From: Sarcophilus harrisii
Taxonomy: Eukaryota; Chordata; Mammalia; Dasyuromorphia; Dasyuridae
Direction: 5' to 3'
Length of the DNA: 64,000 nucleotides
Assembly (NCBI RefSeq): GCF_902635505.1
Contig: NC_045431.1
Coordinates: forward strand, 69,986,501 to 70,050,500
How positions within the stretch are numbered: the first letter of the stretch is position 1; every line of letters starts with the position of its first letter. The notes under the pieces were generated by a model. That model did no database searches and was not told where the DNA came from. It saw only the letters and a program-made list of their open reading frames with translations. This document shows positions 14,446 to 27,437 of the stretch, piece after piece. The position numbers and the translations under genes are program-made.

Positions 14446-14554
14446 TGGCCCAGTTGAGGAGCCCTTGAATTGAGTTACTCCTCAAGTTCAAGTGCTTTTC
14501 TAACACATCATAACCTTAGAGTCTCTGGCAACTCTCTAAGATTACCATGCGACA

Positions 14555-14702
14555 TTGCATGGTGCATTGGAAAACTGCTGACTCCCAACTCTGCTACTTA
14601 ATACCTGGGACAAATTACTTCATCTCAAGGGGTCTCACTTCCTTCTCTGTCAAACAATGGGACTTCCAGTCTAATTATAAAATTAGAGAGAATTGATAGA
14701 CT
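14555..14702 (+). repeat. MIR-type SINE, sense
   Basis: 'gcatggtgcattggaaaact ... aactctgctacttaatacct ... gggacaaattacttcatctc' is a diverged sense tRNA-SINE or MIR. Confidence 0.5.
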
Positions 14703-16440
14703 GAGGATCCTGTCATTCCAACTCCTCTTCCAGTACAACCCAGTGAAGCTGTATGAGAAAGGGAAGGTTCTAACTGGCTCATTCACAACTACTTAGTTTT
14801 TCTAAATGTCATTTATAAATTCACGCTGTAATAGCCATATCATATATCAACTTCCAAAAAATTGGAAGAGAGTAGATAGATAGCCTGGTAAATTTACCCC
14901 ATCTTCACTGTGGCAGTGATCTAAGAAAGGATTAAAAGGTGGAGATTTCACCAAATTTTTAAAAATAATGTCTGTTTTTTAAATAAATGCTTGCTAGAAG
15001 CTGTAAGACTTTCAAAATCTCCTTTTTGTCCCTTTTGTTTTAAGCCTTAATTTTATTTTTTTAAATCAGTGCTTACTGGTACTTAGCCTTGTAATGGCAA
15101 GTTGTTCTCTCCGCAGTCCCTGCCCTTAACCGAAACAGATCGTTCTGTTCTGTAACATTCTGGAGGCCCGAGTGCAGGAGTAGATGTAGTGGTCATCAAA
15201 TCAGTTGATTACAACACATCCACTCTTGGCACTTTAGGTGTGAACTGCAGATGTTTTCTCACATTCCACTTAAGGCTTTGGTTTCATCCACCTTGTAAGG
15301 AATTTTGGATCTCGGTCCTGGGATGCCCTCTAACCCAGAGTGTGCCCTACAGAAGCCCCTGTACAACACTGGAGTGATGGGCCTGGCATTTGCTCATTGG
15401 GATTCTCATTTGTACAGCTGATGAGGTTGAATTAAATGCCCCCAGAGGCTTAGTGAAAGCTCCTCATTTAAGTTTCCTTGAAAAGACTGGCCACGGTAAT
15501 CATCTTTTAAAGTGGAATCCATTTTCTAGTCTTAAGCCCAGAAATGGTCTTCCACCTTTACAATTCTATAGCAGTTTTGCAGAAAAAGGGTATGTGAATA
15601 TTTGTACAGGCCCACCTGACCTTACATTCAGGGATTCTTTGATGGGGTAAGGGCCTTTGCTTGAACTAAGCTATATTCTGATTAACTGCAAGATGTGACC
15701 CATTTTCAGACACCCTGGATTGAGGACTATTTACAGGGCAGTCTATTAAATTAATCTCCTTTAATTCATCATGACACAGGTGTGGGTGGGGTCAGAGCTC
15801 TCTAAATGTTTCCCCACCTTTTTCTTTTCTCCTTAAAAAAAATTTTTTTTTTTTATGTTGCTTACTTTCAAAGCTTAGTTAGATCAGTTTCTTAATGCTG
15901 CTGGGACCAGAGCCCTCACAGGAAGGTGTGTGAAGCAGGTGATGGGCTCAGGGAGATCAGTTTTCATCCAGTGTGAATCATTCTTTCCCCCCTAGGTCAG
16001 AAAAGCTTTTCCTGACCTAGCATCTGTGTGGCTTTCATTCAGCAGCACTTCCTTCACCTGTGCCTCTCTGGTTTCTCAACGCTTCCATCTCTCCTGAATA
16101 ATACCTCAATTTCCAACACACAAGGGCTACCGAATGTCACCTCGGTCATTGAAGCTGAGGAGGGATGGAAGAAGTGAGATGTCACGTAAAAAACGAGCCC
16201 TTGTTGAGTAGGAAGCTTTTGTATTTGGCATTAAATAAAAATGAAGAACGTGGTTAATGTAACATTTTCTAACAGGATAATGTAGCCATGCCAGGATTGG
16301 AGTTCAGTTGGCAGAGCTAATAAAGCTTTGCATCAATTTTTCCAGCAACAGATATTGTGCTTGCAGGCATTTTATGTATTTGTTATGTTAATGATACCCT
16401 TAAGATCATTGAGTTTGACGATTGTACTTATTTTAGAAAA
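14703..16440. other. Unique intron 5 sequence, no gene or repeat recognised
   Basis: About 1.7 kb without a repeat I can name, apart from short T and A runs near 15,835-15,855. GC content rises between 15,100 and 16,200, with several GC-bearing segments near 15,120-15,320 and 15,890-16,170. I see no splice-flanked conserved frame. It is one of the longer repeat-free parts of the gene and a candidate for cis-regulatory sequence, by absence of repeats only. Confidence 0.6.
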
Positions 16441-16457
16441 ATTATCTTTTTTTTAAA

Positions 16458-16679
16458 GGCAGCTAGATGGTGCAGTGATTAGAGCTTCAGACCTGAAGTC
16501 AGGGTCTGGAGTTCAAATCTGGCTTCAGACCCCGAAAAAGTAATTTACCCTGTTTGCCTCAGTTTCCTCAGTTGTAAAATGAACTGGAGAGGAAAATGGC
16601 AATGTGCTCCATTATCATTGTCAAGAGGACGCCAAATTGGATCATAAAGAAAGAAACACAATTGAACAACAATAACAAA
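16458..16679 (+). repeat. Mar1-type marsupial SINE
   Basis: Sense head 'ggcagctagatggtgcagtg', 'ctggagttcaaatctggct', 'cctcagtttcctcagttgta', tail 'aatggcaatgtgctcc' and terminal 'gaacaacaataac'. Confidence 0.88.
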
Positions 16680-16689
16680 GTCAGTTAGA

Positions 16690-16870
16690 TTAGAGTACTG
16701 AAGTCAGAAGACCTTAAATGGGCAAGTCACTTAAACTCAGTCTGACTCAGTTTCCTCTTCTTTAAATTGAGATTAATAACAGCCCATATTTGTTGTGAGG
16801 ATTTGAGGTGAGAAAAAGTACTTTGTAAAACTTAAAATGTTATATAAATATCATTACTATTATTATTACT
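16690..16870 (+). repeat. MIR/core-SINE, sense
   Basis: 'agtactgaagtcagaagacc ... ctgactcagtttcctcttct ... gaggatttgaggtgagaaaa ... tatcattactattattatt' is a sense SINE with a MIR-like tail, directly after the Mar1 copy. Confidence 0.65.
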
Positions 16871-17084
16871 TTATTATTTATCAAGTTTGGAACAAAGTGT
16901 GAGCTGCTATTTTTTTTTTTAACCAAAAAAAACAAAAATTCAAGTCTCGTAACTGCTTCACTGCTTTTTTATTTTATTTTTTAAAAGTTTCTGTTGATAC
17001 TTTCTATGTGTAAGTCCCAGTATTTTCTGGATATTGCTCTGATTCTTCCCCCCAGACTCCAAAGTTGAATCCTCCCTTGTAAAA

Positions 17085-17300
17085 GGGAGCAGCTAGTGCT
17101 CAAAAAGACCTGAGCTCACATGTAACTTCACGCACTAATTGTATGGGCAAATCACAACCTCATTTTGCCTCAGTTTTCTCAACTATAAAACGCAGATGAT
17201 CATAGCACCCACTTCCCAAGATTGTTTTGTGAATTCAATGAGAAAATATTTGCAAAAAAAATACTTAGCATAGTGCCTGACACATAGCAAATAAAGCATA
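17085..17300 (+). repeat. MIR/core-SINE, sense
   Basis: 'ggagcagctagtgctcaaaa', 'gggcaaatcacaacctcatt', 'ttttctcaactataaaacgc' and 'cctgacacatagcaaataaa' give the sense order head, core, tail. It ends about 270 bases before exon 6. Confidence 0.7.
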
Positions 17301-17478
17301 TAAATGCTTCTTTCCTTCCTTCCCCTATTAAAGATAATAAAGAGGAAAAAAGGGATATTCAATAGCAATGCTGTGTGCTCTTTGCTTCCTGACCTCTCGC
17401 TGATGTGTACAAAGAGAGGGGAAGGACACTTTCAGCATCTGTTCTCTGGCACCCAGTCAGATTTTTGGTTCCCTTTGA

Positions 17479-17886
<408 letters not shown>

Positions 17887-18834
17887 TAGGGGAGGAAAGG
17901 GGGTTTTGCACCTCAAGGGAAGAGAATCTCCCTTTAAAGATGTCACCAATTTTCTATAATTCTTCTTCCTTAGAGTTCAGAGAGTCTAGGAGTAAGGAAA
18001 ACATGGATTCTGTCCCTGCTCCTGCCACAGGCTTTCTATCATTCTGGGCAGCATTTTATTAGAAAAGTTAGAGACAGTTGAGATATGTAGAGAAAGCATC
18101 ATTACATAGGAGTTCCCCTATCCCAGTGAAATCACATGTTGTTTCCCTCCCCCAGCACACGCACACATCTTCCCTCTCTCTGGGAGCCTAAAGTTATCTA
18201 TGGATATGGATATAAATATACACATACTTAAATAAAAATGTTACATACAGTACAAGCATATATAAACATACATATAATATTCAAATATATATACACCCAT
18301 TTTTCTACTTATTTATTAATCTGTCTCCATGTAGGGAAATGATCTTCAGCCTAGAGCAGTTTCTTTTAGCTATTTCACAGAAATCTAATACTTCCCATTT
18401 TAGAATACTTAAAACAAAAAAACCAAACTTTTGATGATTTGTTCCTGTTCATAATTTAAATGGTTTATTTTTAAGGTCAAAAATCTATAACTTTCTCCCA
18501 GACATGTTTTGACTTTAAAGAGAGAAAATTTTCAGAGATGCAAATGATGAGAATCTTATCCAACTTAAAGCATTCCTGTCATGTTAAAAAGTGTTGAGAA
18601 CATGGAGGCTTAATAAACTCCATACTTTGGTGGGATGGAGTACCCCCCTGCTACGCTGATGCTATGTAATAGAGAGTTTATGTTTGGGCCAGAAAATATA
18701 GTCATGGAATTTGTTCTAGACCTCCTTCCTTGTTTTCTTGTTTTTCCCATAAGCATTTTCTAATAATTCTTAAAGATAACACATGCATCTTGTGTTTTAG
18801 TGATAAATAAAAGACCTTTGTTTTTGAATTTTGT

Positions 18835-18980
18835 TTTCTTCTCTTCCTCTTCTTCCTCCTGTTCTTTCCCTTTTTCTTCTTCCTCCTCCTATTGCTCCTC
18901 TTCTTCCTCCTGTTCTCTGTTTTTGTCCTCCTCCTTCTATTCCTCTTCTTTCTCCTCCATCATCTTCTTCTTCCTCTTTT
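18835..18980 (+). repeat. (CTT/CCT)n pyrimidine-rich tract
   Basis: Irregular TTC, TCC and CTT triplets on the plus strand, giving serine-rich and, on the other strand, Glu/Gly/Arg-rich false frames. Confidence 0.9.
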
Positions 18981-20629
18981 AAATCCAGACTCAATATTTA
19001 GCTCATCATAATTTTAAATAACTATTACCAGGTCCTCTGGTCCTCTTATCTTTCAAATAGCCATAAAGTTGAAGTAGAAAAGGATTACTCAGTATTTTAT
19101 TACTTTTGTTTCTACTTGTGGCATCAAGAAATTAGTTATAAAAAGCCATTGATTTTTTTTTTTTTTTTTTTGGTTTCTGAATGTGGGATTTTATTGGTGT
19201 GGGGCACTGCCCACGTGGGAGCTCCTTTCATTGCAGGCCAGTCTGTAAGATGCACTCTTAAGGAATTGCCTGGGGCACTGAAAGGTTGTGATTTGCTTTG
19301 GTCACAGGTTAGTGTATGTCAGAGACAGGAACTTCAACCCACATTTTCTTGATTCCAAGAGCAGTTTTTCAATGGGTATTTAAATACTAGTTGAGGTTTC
19401 TTCATGATTTGGGGGCAGATTGCAAGCAAAATGACTTCTTATCCCTGAATTAATTCCCTGGGAGGCAGATGCATTGGGAAAATTGGAGAAGAAGGCCTGC
19501 CCTCTATTACTTTGGGAAACCTCCCTACCTAATTATACACCTGGGTGGGGCCAGCCCATAGCCTTTTATGTCCTGTCTTCTGAAGCTTTTCCCCACTTGT
19601 TGTTAAACCTGTTTTGAATGGTATTTATTTCTGGGGATGATTTGGAGAACTAGTTGTTAATTAGCCTGCCAGTAAGGAAGCCTTTTCTCAAGTGAGGCAG
19701 AGGATATTTTTTCCTTAACTTTTCTTTTTTACTTTTTTTTCTGTTCTCTGGCCATTCAAAGTTTGTTGATATGTTGTTCATTAGTGGTTCTCTTCTCCAA
19801 ATCTGTCTTTCCTGCATGTGCGTTCTTTCCAAATAATATAAAGAAGCTGATCAGTTTTGGAGGTTTCTGCATATACACATCTTTCCCAAATTGGTTTATT
19901 TTATGTCAGACTTCACTATGTTATTTTTCTATTTGTGCATACACATGGGCAGGATTTTTCCTTTCCAAGGCATCTCAATATAGAAGTGCGCTCTTGCTTT
20001 GGGGGTGACCAGGATGATAATGCAATAATGTTCCCTCAAGATTCTAATTTGTTTTTGATGAACATTGAGTACAGTTTTGGCTCTGCATTTTATGTAAAAT
20101 TTTATTTGAGAATTCAGTAATTTATTAAGAAATTCTCATCCATGTGGGCAGATCCCCAAGTGGAAAATCCCTCCTTATGCAAATCTGTTATCTTGAGCTT
20201 TGTATCTCTGGCCCTGAAAAAGTGGTGCTTTTTTTTCTCCTAGGCTTTTTGGTAAGATTTTGATCTAGAAGTGTCTGTACAGCTCTAGTTGCTACCCTTT
20301 AATTATGCAGATATAGAAGCAGAAGTTTAGTGATTGGTGGGGGGGGGAGGGGGGGACGAGACTGCAGGTTAGACAAAAAATAAGTGGCAGAATCTCAAAA
20401 TCTGGTCTTCTTGCCATAGAAGAGTTTTGTGTGAGCTCCCATTTCAGCTCTGAAATCCTGTGATTTCTCCAAGGATAATATTCTGAATACTCAGTTTGGA
20501 AGGACATAACTTTATTACTCTGAAACGTTACTATGGGGTATTAAAAAAAAAAAGGCAAAACAAAACACGTCACTTTTGTTTTTGTTTTACATCGAATATT
20601 TAACCAAACAAAACTGGATTTTATAGCAT

Positions 20630-20778
20630 GAATTTGTTGAGTACCTATTTATGAATGAATGGGGGAGGGAGCATTTAAGTACTTGTTATGTGCAAAGTAT
20701 TGTTCTAAATGCTGGGGATACAACTAGAAAAATAAGACAATCTCTGCTCCCAAGAAATTCACTTTACTGGAGGCCAAA
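20630..20778 (+). repeat. LINE 3' fragment (L2/L3 type)
   Basis: 'agtacttgttatgtgcaaag ... tctaaatgctggggatacaa ... tctctgctcccaagaaattc' is the sense end that recurs at 4,735 and 41,705. Confidence 0.65.
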
Positions 20779-21084
20779 GCATGTGAAAGGTTTCAGCTGC
20801 AAATTAGCTGTGAAAAGAGTCTTATGATCCTTAGGGTTAAGGGATAAAGGAGACGGATAATGACTTTTCTTTAATACCAGTTCTACCGATAAAATCAGAT
20901 CAATTCCTGATGTTGAATCATTTGATGGGGATAAGGACTTTGGTGACTACAACTTTCTTGATGTGCTAAACATCTGATGGGATGACCAACCAAGGAGATT
21001 TTTTTGATAATTGTGAAGAAGTAACTAGAGCAGTTTTCCTCCCTTTCGTTTTGGAAACAAATTATTTTGGTCCTAATAATAATT

Positions 21085-21270
21085 ACATACATTTATTTCC
21101 ATCTCTTTAATGTTGACACAACCCTTTCTCACTGGAGCTCTTTGCTGGGTCATAATCATCCCAGTTTATAGATGAAGTAACTGAGGCTCCTAGAGTTTAA
21201 ATAACCTGCTTTAACTGTCACACAGTGTCTGTCACAGGCATGGCCTGCATTCCAGCTCTTGGAACTCCAA
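21085..21270 (-). repeat. MIR-type SINE, antisense
   Basis: 'atcccagtttatagatgaag ... taactgaggctcctagagt ... tgtcacacagtgtctgt' fits antisense MIR core and head. Confidence 0.6.
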
Positions 21271-21479
21271 GTTTGTTGTCCAGTTCCTAGTCAGCCATAC
21301 TGATACCATCTTCAATGTATCAGAAGAGAACTTTACTGAAGTAGCTTTTTTGTACATGACACTTAAAAAATGATGATTTTGGCTCTTCGGTATAGATCCT
21401 AGATGGCAACAACATATAAGCAAATGCATTTTTGCATTTTTTTAAAAAATGCATTTTTAGAAATGTTATTTGCATTTTT

Positions 21480-21660
21480 AAAATTTTATTGTTAGCTTTT
21501 ATATATATATATATATATATAAAACACTTTATATTTCCAAAAATATGCTTGCCTTCCCCCACTACACCAGGAGCCAACACTTGTAGGAAAAAGAAAAAAA
21601 AAAGAAAAAAAAAACACACAAAAAGAGAAGGAAATAAGAAGCACTTAAACTGAACTTAAT
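21480..21660 (-). repeat. LINE 3' UTR fragment with (TA)n
   Basis: 'ttttattgttagctttta', a TA run (21,500-21,520), a block 'cctcccc'-like near 21,555, and A-rich 'aagaaaaaaaaaagaaa' give the layout of an antisense L1-type 3' end of another subtype. Weak match. Confidence 0.4.
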
Positions 21661-22172
21661 CCAGCACCTCACTTGATGATTATCTGCCATGGAACAGAAG
21701 CTTTAAAAAAACCAAGCCATGTAGATTTATGTGATTTGCCTTTTGAATCTAACTGAAATCCATTTCAAGAATCCCTTTGAAGACCCTCACCCTAACCTAA
21801 GTTTTGCCAGCTTAGTAATAGGATAGTGGTGTTAATCACCTTCTGTATGGGGAGACTTCTTTCCAGTACTTTCTTTTTAGAATCCTAGAAAGCTGTGATT
21901 TCAAGGCATGGTCATGGGGTAGCATAATCAGTTTCTCTGGCACCTCCAATAGAACGATAATCAAGCAGGACTTCCCTCGGAGATTTTGGGAGACTTTTTG
22001 CAAGCCTGCTTGAGAAGTCTTGTTCTACCAGAGCCCATCATAAAGTTGTTGCTGCTGAAATGGCCAGCCAGGTGTGAACAGAGCTAGTGAGTTGGAACAG
22101 TTGGGACAAAGGGCTACGTATGAGACTGTAGCTTATAAAGTCATAAATTTAGAGCTTTAGGGTGTCTTTAGA

Positions 22173-22350
22173 ACAGGACTTTTAAAACTTTTTCCATTCT
22201 TTTTTGCCTGAGAACTGTTTACGTGACCTTGGGCATATAAGTACATAAAATAGGTATACAAATCAAATACTGATAGTAAATCATAATTTTGCAACTCCCA
22301 CATCCAGTTAAGACATCTTATATAGGGTTGTGACCAAAAGTTTAAGAAGA
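22173..22350 (+). mobile_element. Non-autonomous hAT (MER5/Charlie-like) element
   Basis: 'cttttaaaactttttccatt', 'cgtgaccttgggcatataag', 'actgatagtaaatcataatt' and 'agtttaagaag' follow the order of the copy at 14,255. More diverged at its left end. Confidence 0.65.
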
Positions 22351-22359
22351 CGCAAACTA

Positions 22360-22518
22360 CTCTTCCTCCCACTCCATTTAACAGATGAATTAGTTAAGTT
22401 CCAGAGAGAGAGAAAGAAGTGATTTGCCTAAAGTCAGACAGGTAGTTATTGATAGGGATTAGGTGTGAACCCAGAATCTCAGACTCCAGTCTTTTCCCCT
22501 GTGCTGAATTGCCTCCAA
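22360..22518 (-). repeat. MIR-type SINE, antisense
   Basis: 'tccatttaacagatgaatta ... gaagtgatttgcctaaagtc ... aggtgtgaacccagaatctc' is an antisense MIR. Confidence 0.7.
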
Positions 22519-22870
22519 GATGAAGTGGAAAAACATTGAGAATATTTATTTAAGAGTCCATCTTCTCTGTTCTTGTGTCTCAGCCTTTGAATGGATCCTA
22601 TAGGAACAATGACAGTTTCATGGTCTGTGACTAAAAAAGGGCAATGGAAGGATATGTGGAAGCATCAGACTGTTTGTAGAGAATAAGAATGAGGGAGTCT
22701 ACTTAATTTGAGGGAGTTAAAAGTCAGAAACTCACAAATAGATCTTTTGGCAAAATTGGAGCCTTGCATTCTCAGGGACTTTCCTAAGTCAGTAGTTGCC
22801 AGACCCTTGACTTGTATTAGTGAAAGCGTATGACTGTGCTTCATTTTGAATGTACCTAGGGAAAAATTGA

Positions 22871-23100
22871 GAGGCAGCTTGGTGGCTCAGTGGATAGAGA
22901 CTGCTGGAGTACTTGAAGTCAGGAAGATCTGAATTCAAATTCTGCAATAGATTTGAGTTCTGTGATTTTATTAATTTTAAAAAATATCATTAATTTTTTA
23001 TTAATATTTTTTGCCTTAATTCACTGGAATAAGAAATGGCAAGCCATTCCAGTGAAAAAACCACATGGAAGAGTTAAATATGACTAAATGACTGAATAAC
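22871..23100 (+). repeat. Mar1-type SINE, interrupted
   Basis: Head 'gaggcagcttggtggctcag', 'gaagatctgaattcaaattc', then an AT-rich interruption (22,960-23,020), then tail 'aagccattccagtgaaaaaa' and 'actgaataac'. The core between head and tail is degraded or replaced. Confidence 0.75.
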
Positions 23101-23109
23101 AGGGATGAA

Positions 23110-25540
23110 TTATTGAAGGTTTTTTGGTGGTGGTAATTATTGTTGTTTTTAATCAAAAGCAAGTGAGAAGCCAAGTTCCTCAGGCCCAGTAGCCAAGTTT
23201 CCCTTCCTCCATTTCCCTCCAGCTGAACAGATTCCCTTTTTTTTTTCCTGTACTCCAGCGCGGTCCCAAGAAGCTGTAGTAGAGATGTAAGATTTGAGTT
23301 GCCCTTGGTAACCTTGGAGGATTGTAACCTACTGTAGTTTTGAGAAAACATCTCTATTTTACTTCCCTTATGGGTGTTGACTTTGCCAGTCATGTACTTT
23401 TGAGAATTGCTTAGTGGGTAAAACGATATGGCAAAAACGCAGAGTTTACTTAGAAAATTAATTTGCAGTGTTAATGATGGGTCTGTTAGACAAAATATAA
23501 AAATTTTTGATAGTATTATACATTATTTAGTCTGTGAAATGGAATGGCTGTAATTGATTGTTCTATACCATTACTTTAAAATGATTACTTTCTTAGCTTT
23601 GTGGTCCCCAGATTCCATTAATTTAAGTTTTCTGCTTTTCTATCCCAAACTCAGCAAAATACTTCTCATACATTTTATCAACTGAAAAATCTTCCTTCTG
23701 TGCACTTTTAAGAGGTACTGAAAAAATATTTAGAGGAGGAGCTTTTTTACTTTTAAAAACTAAATGATGGCATACAGTGTTCATAGCATAAAGCACTTAC
23801 AGAGTTGACATCATTCCTCCAGAGAGAGCTCTAACTAGGAATTTCTGTATTTGAGGCAAGAGGTGGGAAAGGGGTCTTTAATTTCTAGAGAGGAACTTTT
23901 CCTGCAAACACTTAATAGGTCTTGTTGACTGGCTTCCTGTTTTAATTAACCATTCCAGGTGGTTCTTGGGGCATGCTTTCTTTCTCTCCTGTGCCCAAGT
24001 ACTCAGCATCAGCCTATAGGAAGTCCAGACATTTCAGGGCACCTCATCCCTGTTTCTCTCTATTCCTTCTCCCAGCCTCAGTACTCAGAGTGTATGAGCT
24101 GTCACAGCCCTAAAGGAAGGGAAGATGCTTGGTTTTTCAGTTTCCTGTAGTATTGGAGGAGCAACACTACAGTAGCCAGTCTTGGAGTTTGTTTCCCTTG
24201 ACACCCTCAGCCTTTGTTGCCTGTATTTGGAGCTGCTTCCCCAATATTTGCCAATGGGGTGGCTTTTGACCCAACTGTAAATTCAGTGACCATTAAATCC
24301 AGCATCAATTTCATCAATAGGGCTGAGGGTAGAGGTGGAATTAACGAACCAAGATGTCTTGACCCACCACCTTACCTGTAGCAAGAGAATTAGATGGATA
24401 CTAGGCTGTCCTAAGATGAAGATTAATCTTATACTATTTAACTTATGATGTTATTAGAGGGAACAAGTGAGTGTGAATGTGGAGCACTTTTTAACTCCAA
24501 AGTTACTATTATTTAGGAGTCTTCATAGATAGTACTGGGAAAGATAAAGTATCTCCATTCATTATTGTCATTAAAAAATGATGTAGGCATTAAAGTAATT
24601 ATAATTTAGGTGTCTTAACGTCAGGTATGTTCCCATATAACCACTTTCCCATGGTGAGAGTTAACTGGGTTAAAAAAAATTTCCTCAAATTGACCAACGT
24701 GATGATGAGCAGTGCTTGTATAGCTAGAATTTTCCAAATTGTGGAGGAACCAAGCAAGTTTGTGCTCCACTGTTAACTTGGCTTCAAGAACCAGGTCCCT
24801 TCTAGAAACCAAGATACAGTATTAGAGCAGGCTCTCCCTAATGCTGATACTGCTTTTATAAAAATGTTCTTCTGGATCATTTGCATAATCAAGATATTTA
24901 GTACAAGACCAGAACTTGGTGGCTTGTTTTGTTTTGGTTTTGCTTCACTAGAAATATTCTTTTCTACATCTGCTTTGTCTTTCTAAATCTTTCTGAAATG
25001 ATGGATTGATCTTTTCCAAAATGTCTACTTGTAGTTTTTTCCCCCATTTCAGCATTTCAGTTCTTTTCCTTTCCTAGTTAATCTAACATTTCAGAATATC
25101 CATGACATCATCACTTGAAGGTCTCTACTAATGCAGATTGCAGATCATACTAGATGATTTTTATAAGTTGCTATACACAAAGAAATTAATTACTGAGGGG
25201 ATTAACTTTTTGGAAGTAAGCCTCTTGCATTCAGATAGATTGTTTTTCCAGTGATGGGCCTGGGGTCCACTACTAGGATTGTACTTTGAGCATCTCTAGT
25301 GTGACACATACTGGAATAAATCTTTGGGATTCAAAGAGTCCTTTCCTCTCTTAGCCTTTATACCAAACAGAACTTTTGTATAGAAGTTAATAATACATCA
25401 TTTAAATAGCTTATAAGATGAGATTTTGTTATACGAATCAGTTCCATAATTAAGTGTAACTTATGTTTCATGCTGGATTCAAAGAAAGAATTTTTTTTTA
25501 AGTTCCTATCCTTAAGTTTTACATTTTGCAAATTTAAAAT
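23110..25540. other. Unique intron 6 sequence, no gene recognised
   Basis: No repeat that I can name over about 2.4 kb and no convincing exon. GC-bearing stretch near 23,960-24,360. Short frames here look incidental. Confidence 0.55.
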
Positions 25541-25544
25541 TTGT

Positions 25545-25745
25545 TTTTCCAGTTAATAAGCATTTATCCCCCCCAAATAAACACACCCTCAAGAAAACCT
25601 TCATAACAGATTTGCACAATCAAGCCAAATTCCCACATCCGTATTCAGAAACTTACATCTCATTTAAATCTTAAGTCCATTGTTTCTCTTTTCAGAAAGT
25701 GAGCAGCAATCTTTGCACGATGAGCTCTTCTGTAACACTTTTATT
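25545..25745 (-). repeat. L1-type LINE 3' UTR fragment, variant A
   Basis: 'cttcataacagatttgcaca', 'atcaagccaaattcccacat', 'acatctcatttaaatcttaa' and 'gaaagtgagcagcaatcttt' follow the variant A order seen at 3,540, 35,880, 47,265 and 61,265. Confidence 0.55.
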
Positions 25746-25749
25746 GAAA

Positions 25750-25862
25750 CACTGCAAATATTATCCTCATTTTACACTTAAGAAAACTGAGGCACAGGGA
25801 AGCAGAGAGGCTTATCAGTCCACAACTAACAGATGTTGGAAGTGAGATTTGAAGCCAATCTT
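25750..25862 (-). repeat. MIR-type SINE, antisense
   Basis: 'cctcattttacacttaagaa' and 'gaggcacagggaagcagaga' followed by 'tgagatttgaagccaatct'. Confidence 0.7.
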
Positions 25863-25867
25863 GTTGT

Positions 25868-26012
25868 TGGAAAAGTAATGCATTGACTCCAAGAACCTGG
25901 GTTCAGATAACCATGATCCTGAGCAAATTACTTAAGATCACTGGTCCCCAGTTTTTCCTCTAAAATGAGTAGGTTGTACTAGCTTAACCTCAAAGTCCTT
26001 GTAACTGAATCT
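25868..26012 (+). repeat. MIR-type SINE, sense
   Basis: 'gcattgactccaagaacctg', 'gatcctgagcaaattactta' and 'ttttcctctaaaatgagtag'. It lies back to back with the antisense MIR at 25,750. Confidence 0.65.
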
Positions 26013-26204
26013 GTGTGCAATTTTGGTTAAAATTGATCAAAAATTGGTCAAATTTGGTCAAAAAAATATCTAGCACACACTTTGCTTTTTGTAATAAAGT
26101 CAAATAGTAAAAAAAAAGATGCTTTTTAATCATAGTCACAAGATTTGAGACACCTGTTTATATATCCTGCTTTCTCTTTAGCAGATCTGATTGCATGCAG
26201 GTAA

Positions 26205-26387
<183 letters not shown>

Positions 26388-26444
26388 ATGCCCCCCTCCC
26401 CTCCCCAGGATTCTGCCTCTTTTGGAACTCTTGAGCCTTGCATG

Positions 26445-26452
26445 TACTTGAA
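26445..26452 (+). promoter_or_regulatory. miR-26 8-mer seed site
   Basis: TACTTGAA, the 8-mer target of miR-26a/b, lies 57 bases after the stop codon. SMAD1 is a published miR-26a target in human osteogenic cells. Whether this copy is functional is inferred from the match. Confidence 0.6.
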
Positions 26453-26590
26453 GGATGTATGAGTCAGACACCTTTACAAACTGCCAACAGGCTGAAAAGG
26501 AGCCTTGGTAATACTTGATCTCTGTGACCAACTGTTGGATTCAGAAACTAAAACCGTTGTAACATACTGTCGGTATCAAGAACTCATTTC

Positions 26591-26597
26591 GTTTACA
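26591..26597 (+). promoter_or_regulatory. miR-30 7-mer-A1 seed site
   Basis: GTTTACA matches the miR-30 family seed with an A opposite position 1. miR-30 members have been reported to repress SMAD1. A second copy lies at 27,431. Confidence 0.45.
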
Positions 26598-27430
26598 TTG
26601 TAACATTCTCTTGTAAAGTCGACTGGATGCAGATCTTTCAGCGGGTTTTGTGTATCGCTCAAGAAGAAACGGCCAAATGAGGGACAATTCGTCCGAGGGA
26701 CAAGTGTTCCTAAGAGATCCATTTGTATTTGGCACTTTCAAGGGCATCGTTTGGCAGGTGTTTAGCATTAAGCCGTTAGTCTCTCTGAAGGGTGTGTTTT
26801 TTTTTTTTTTTTTTAATCTGGTTGGGAGCCCATGATGACAGTTTCCTTTTTTTTAATGGGCTTTTCATGATATATAATTTTTTAAAAAAACTATTTGTTT
26901 AGTAAGAATTCCTGGGTTCTTTTTTTTGTTTGTTTGTTTGTTTTTTAAGTAAAGGTTAATCTTGATGATATAATGTGTAATAGTCTTTCTAAAATTTGTG
27001 GGCTGACCACACTGCTGTCACAATAATGTTAGCATCTGCTCTCTGCTAAATGTGTATGTACAGTGTATTTGGAAGTTTAGAATTGATTAGACTAGAGGAT
27101 TTTAGGAGTATTGGGGGTGGGGGGTGGGGGGAGGGGAAGGGAATGTGGCAACTGAAAATGTAGACCATACTGTAAACCCAGTTTCTTAGTTTAAAGAAAC
27201 AAACTGATGTCTGAACTCTTACTGTGCATTTCATTTAATTTTTATAGTAACTTTATCCTATTTTAAACCTTTTTTTTTTTTTTTTTTGCATTATCCCTAA
27301 ACAAGCAGTTATGCAACTGAGTAATCCATGTTATCTTTGAAAAAAAAATAACCAATTACCAGTGTCAGGAAATGGACTCTCCTTCAAAATATTGTACATT
27401 GAACTTGGATTGACTGAGCATTTTTACATA

Positions 27431-27437
27431 GTTTACA
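27431..27437 (+). promoter_or_regulatory. miR-30 7-mer-A1 seed site (second)
   Basis: GTTTACA again, about 840 bases further into the 3' UTR. Confidence 0.4.
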
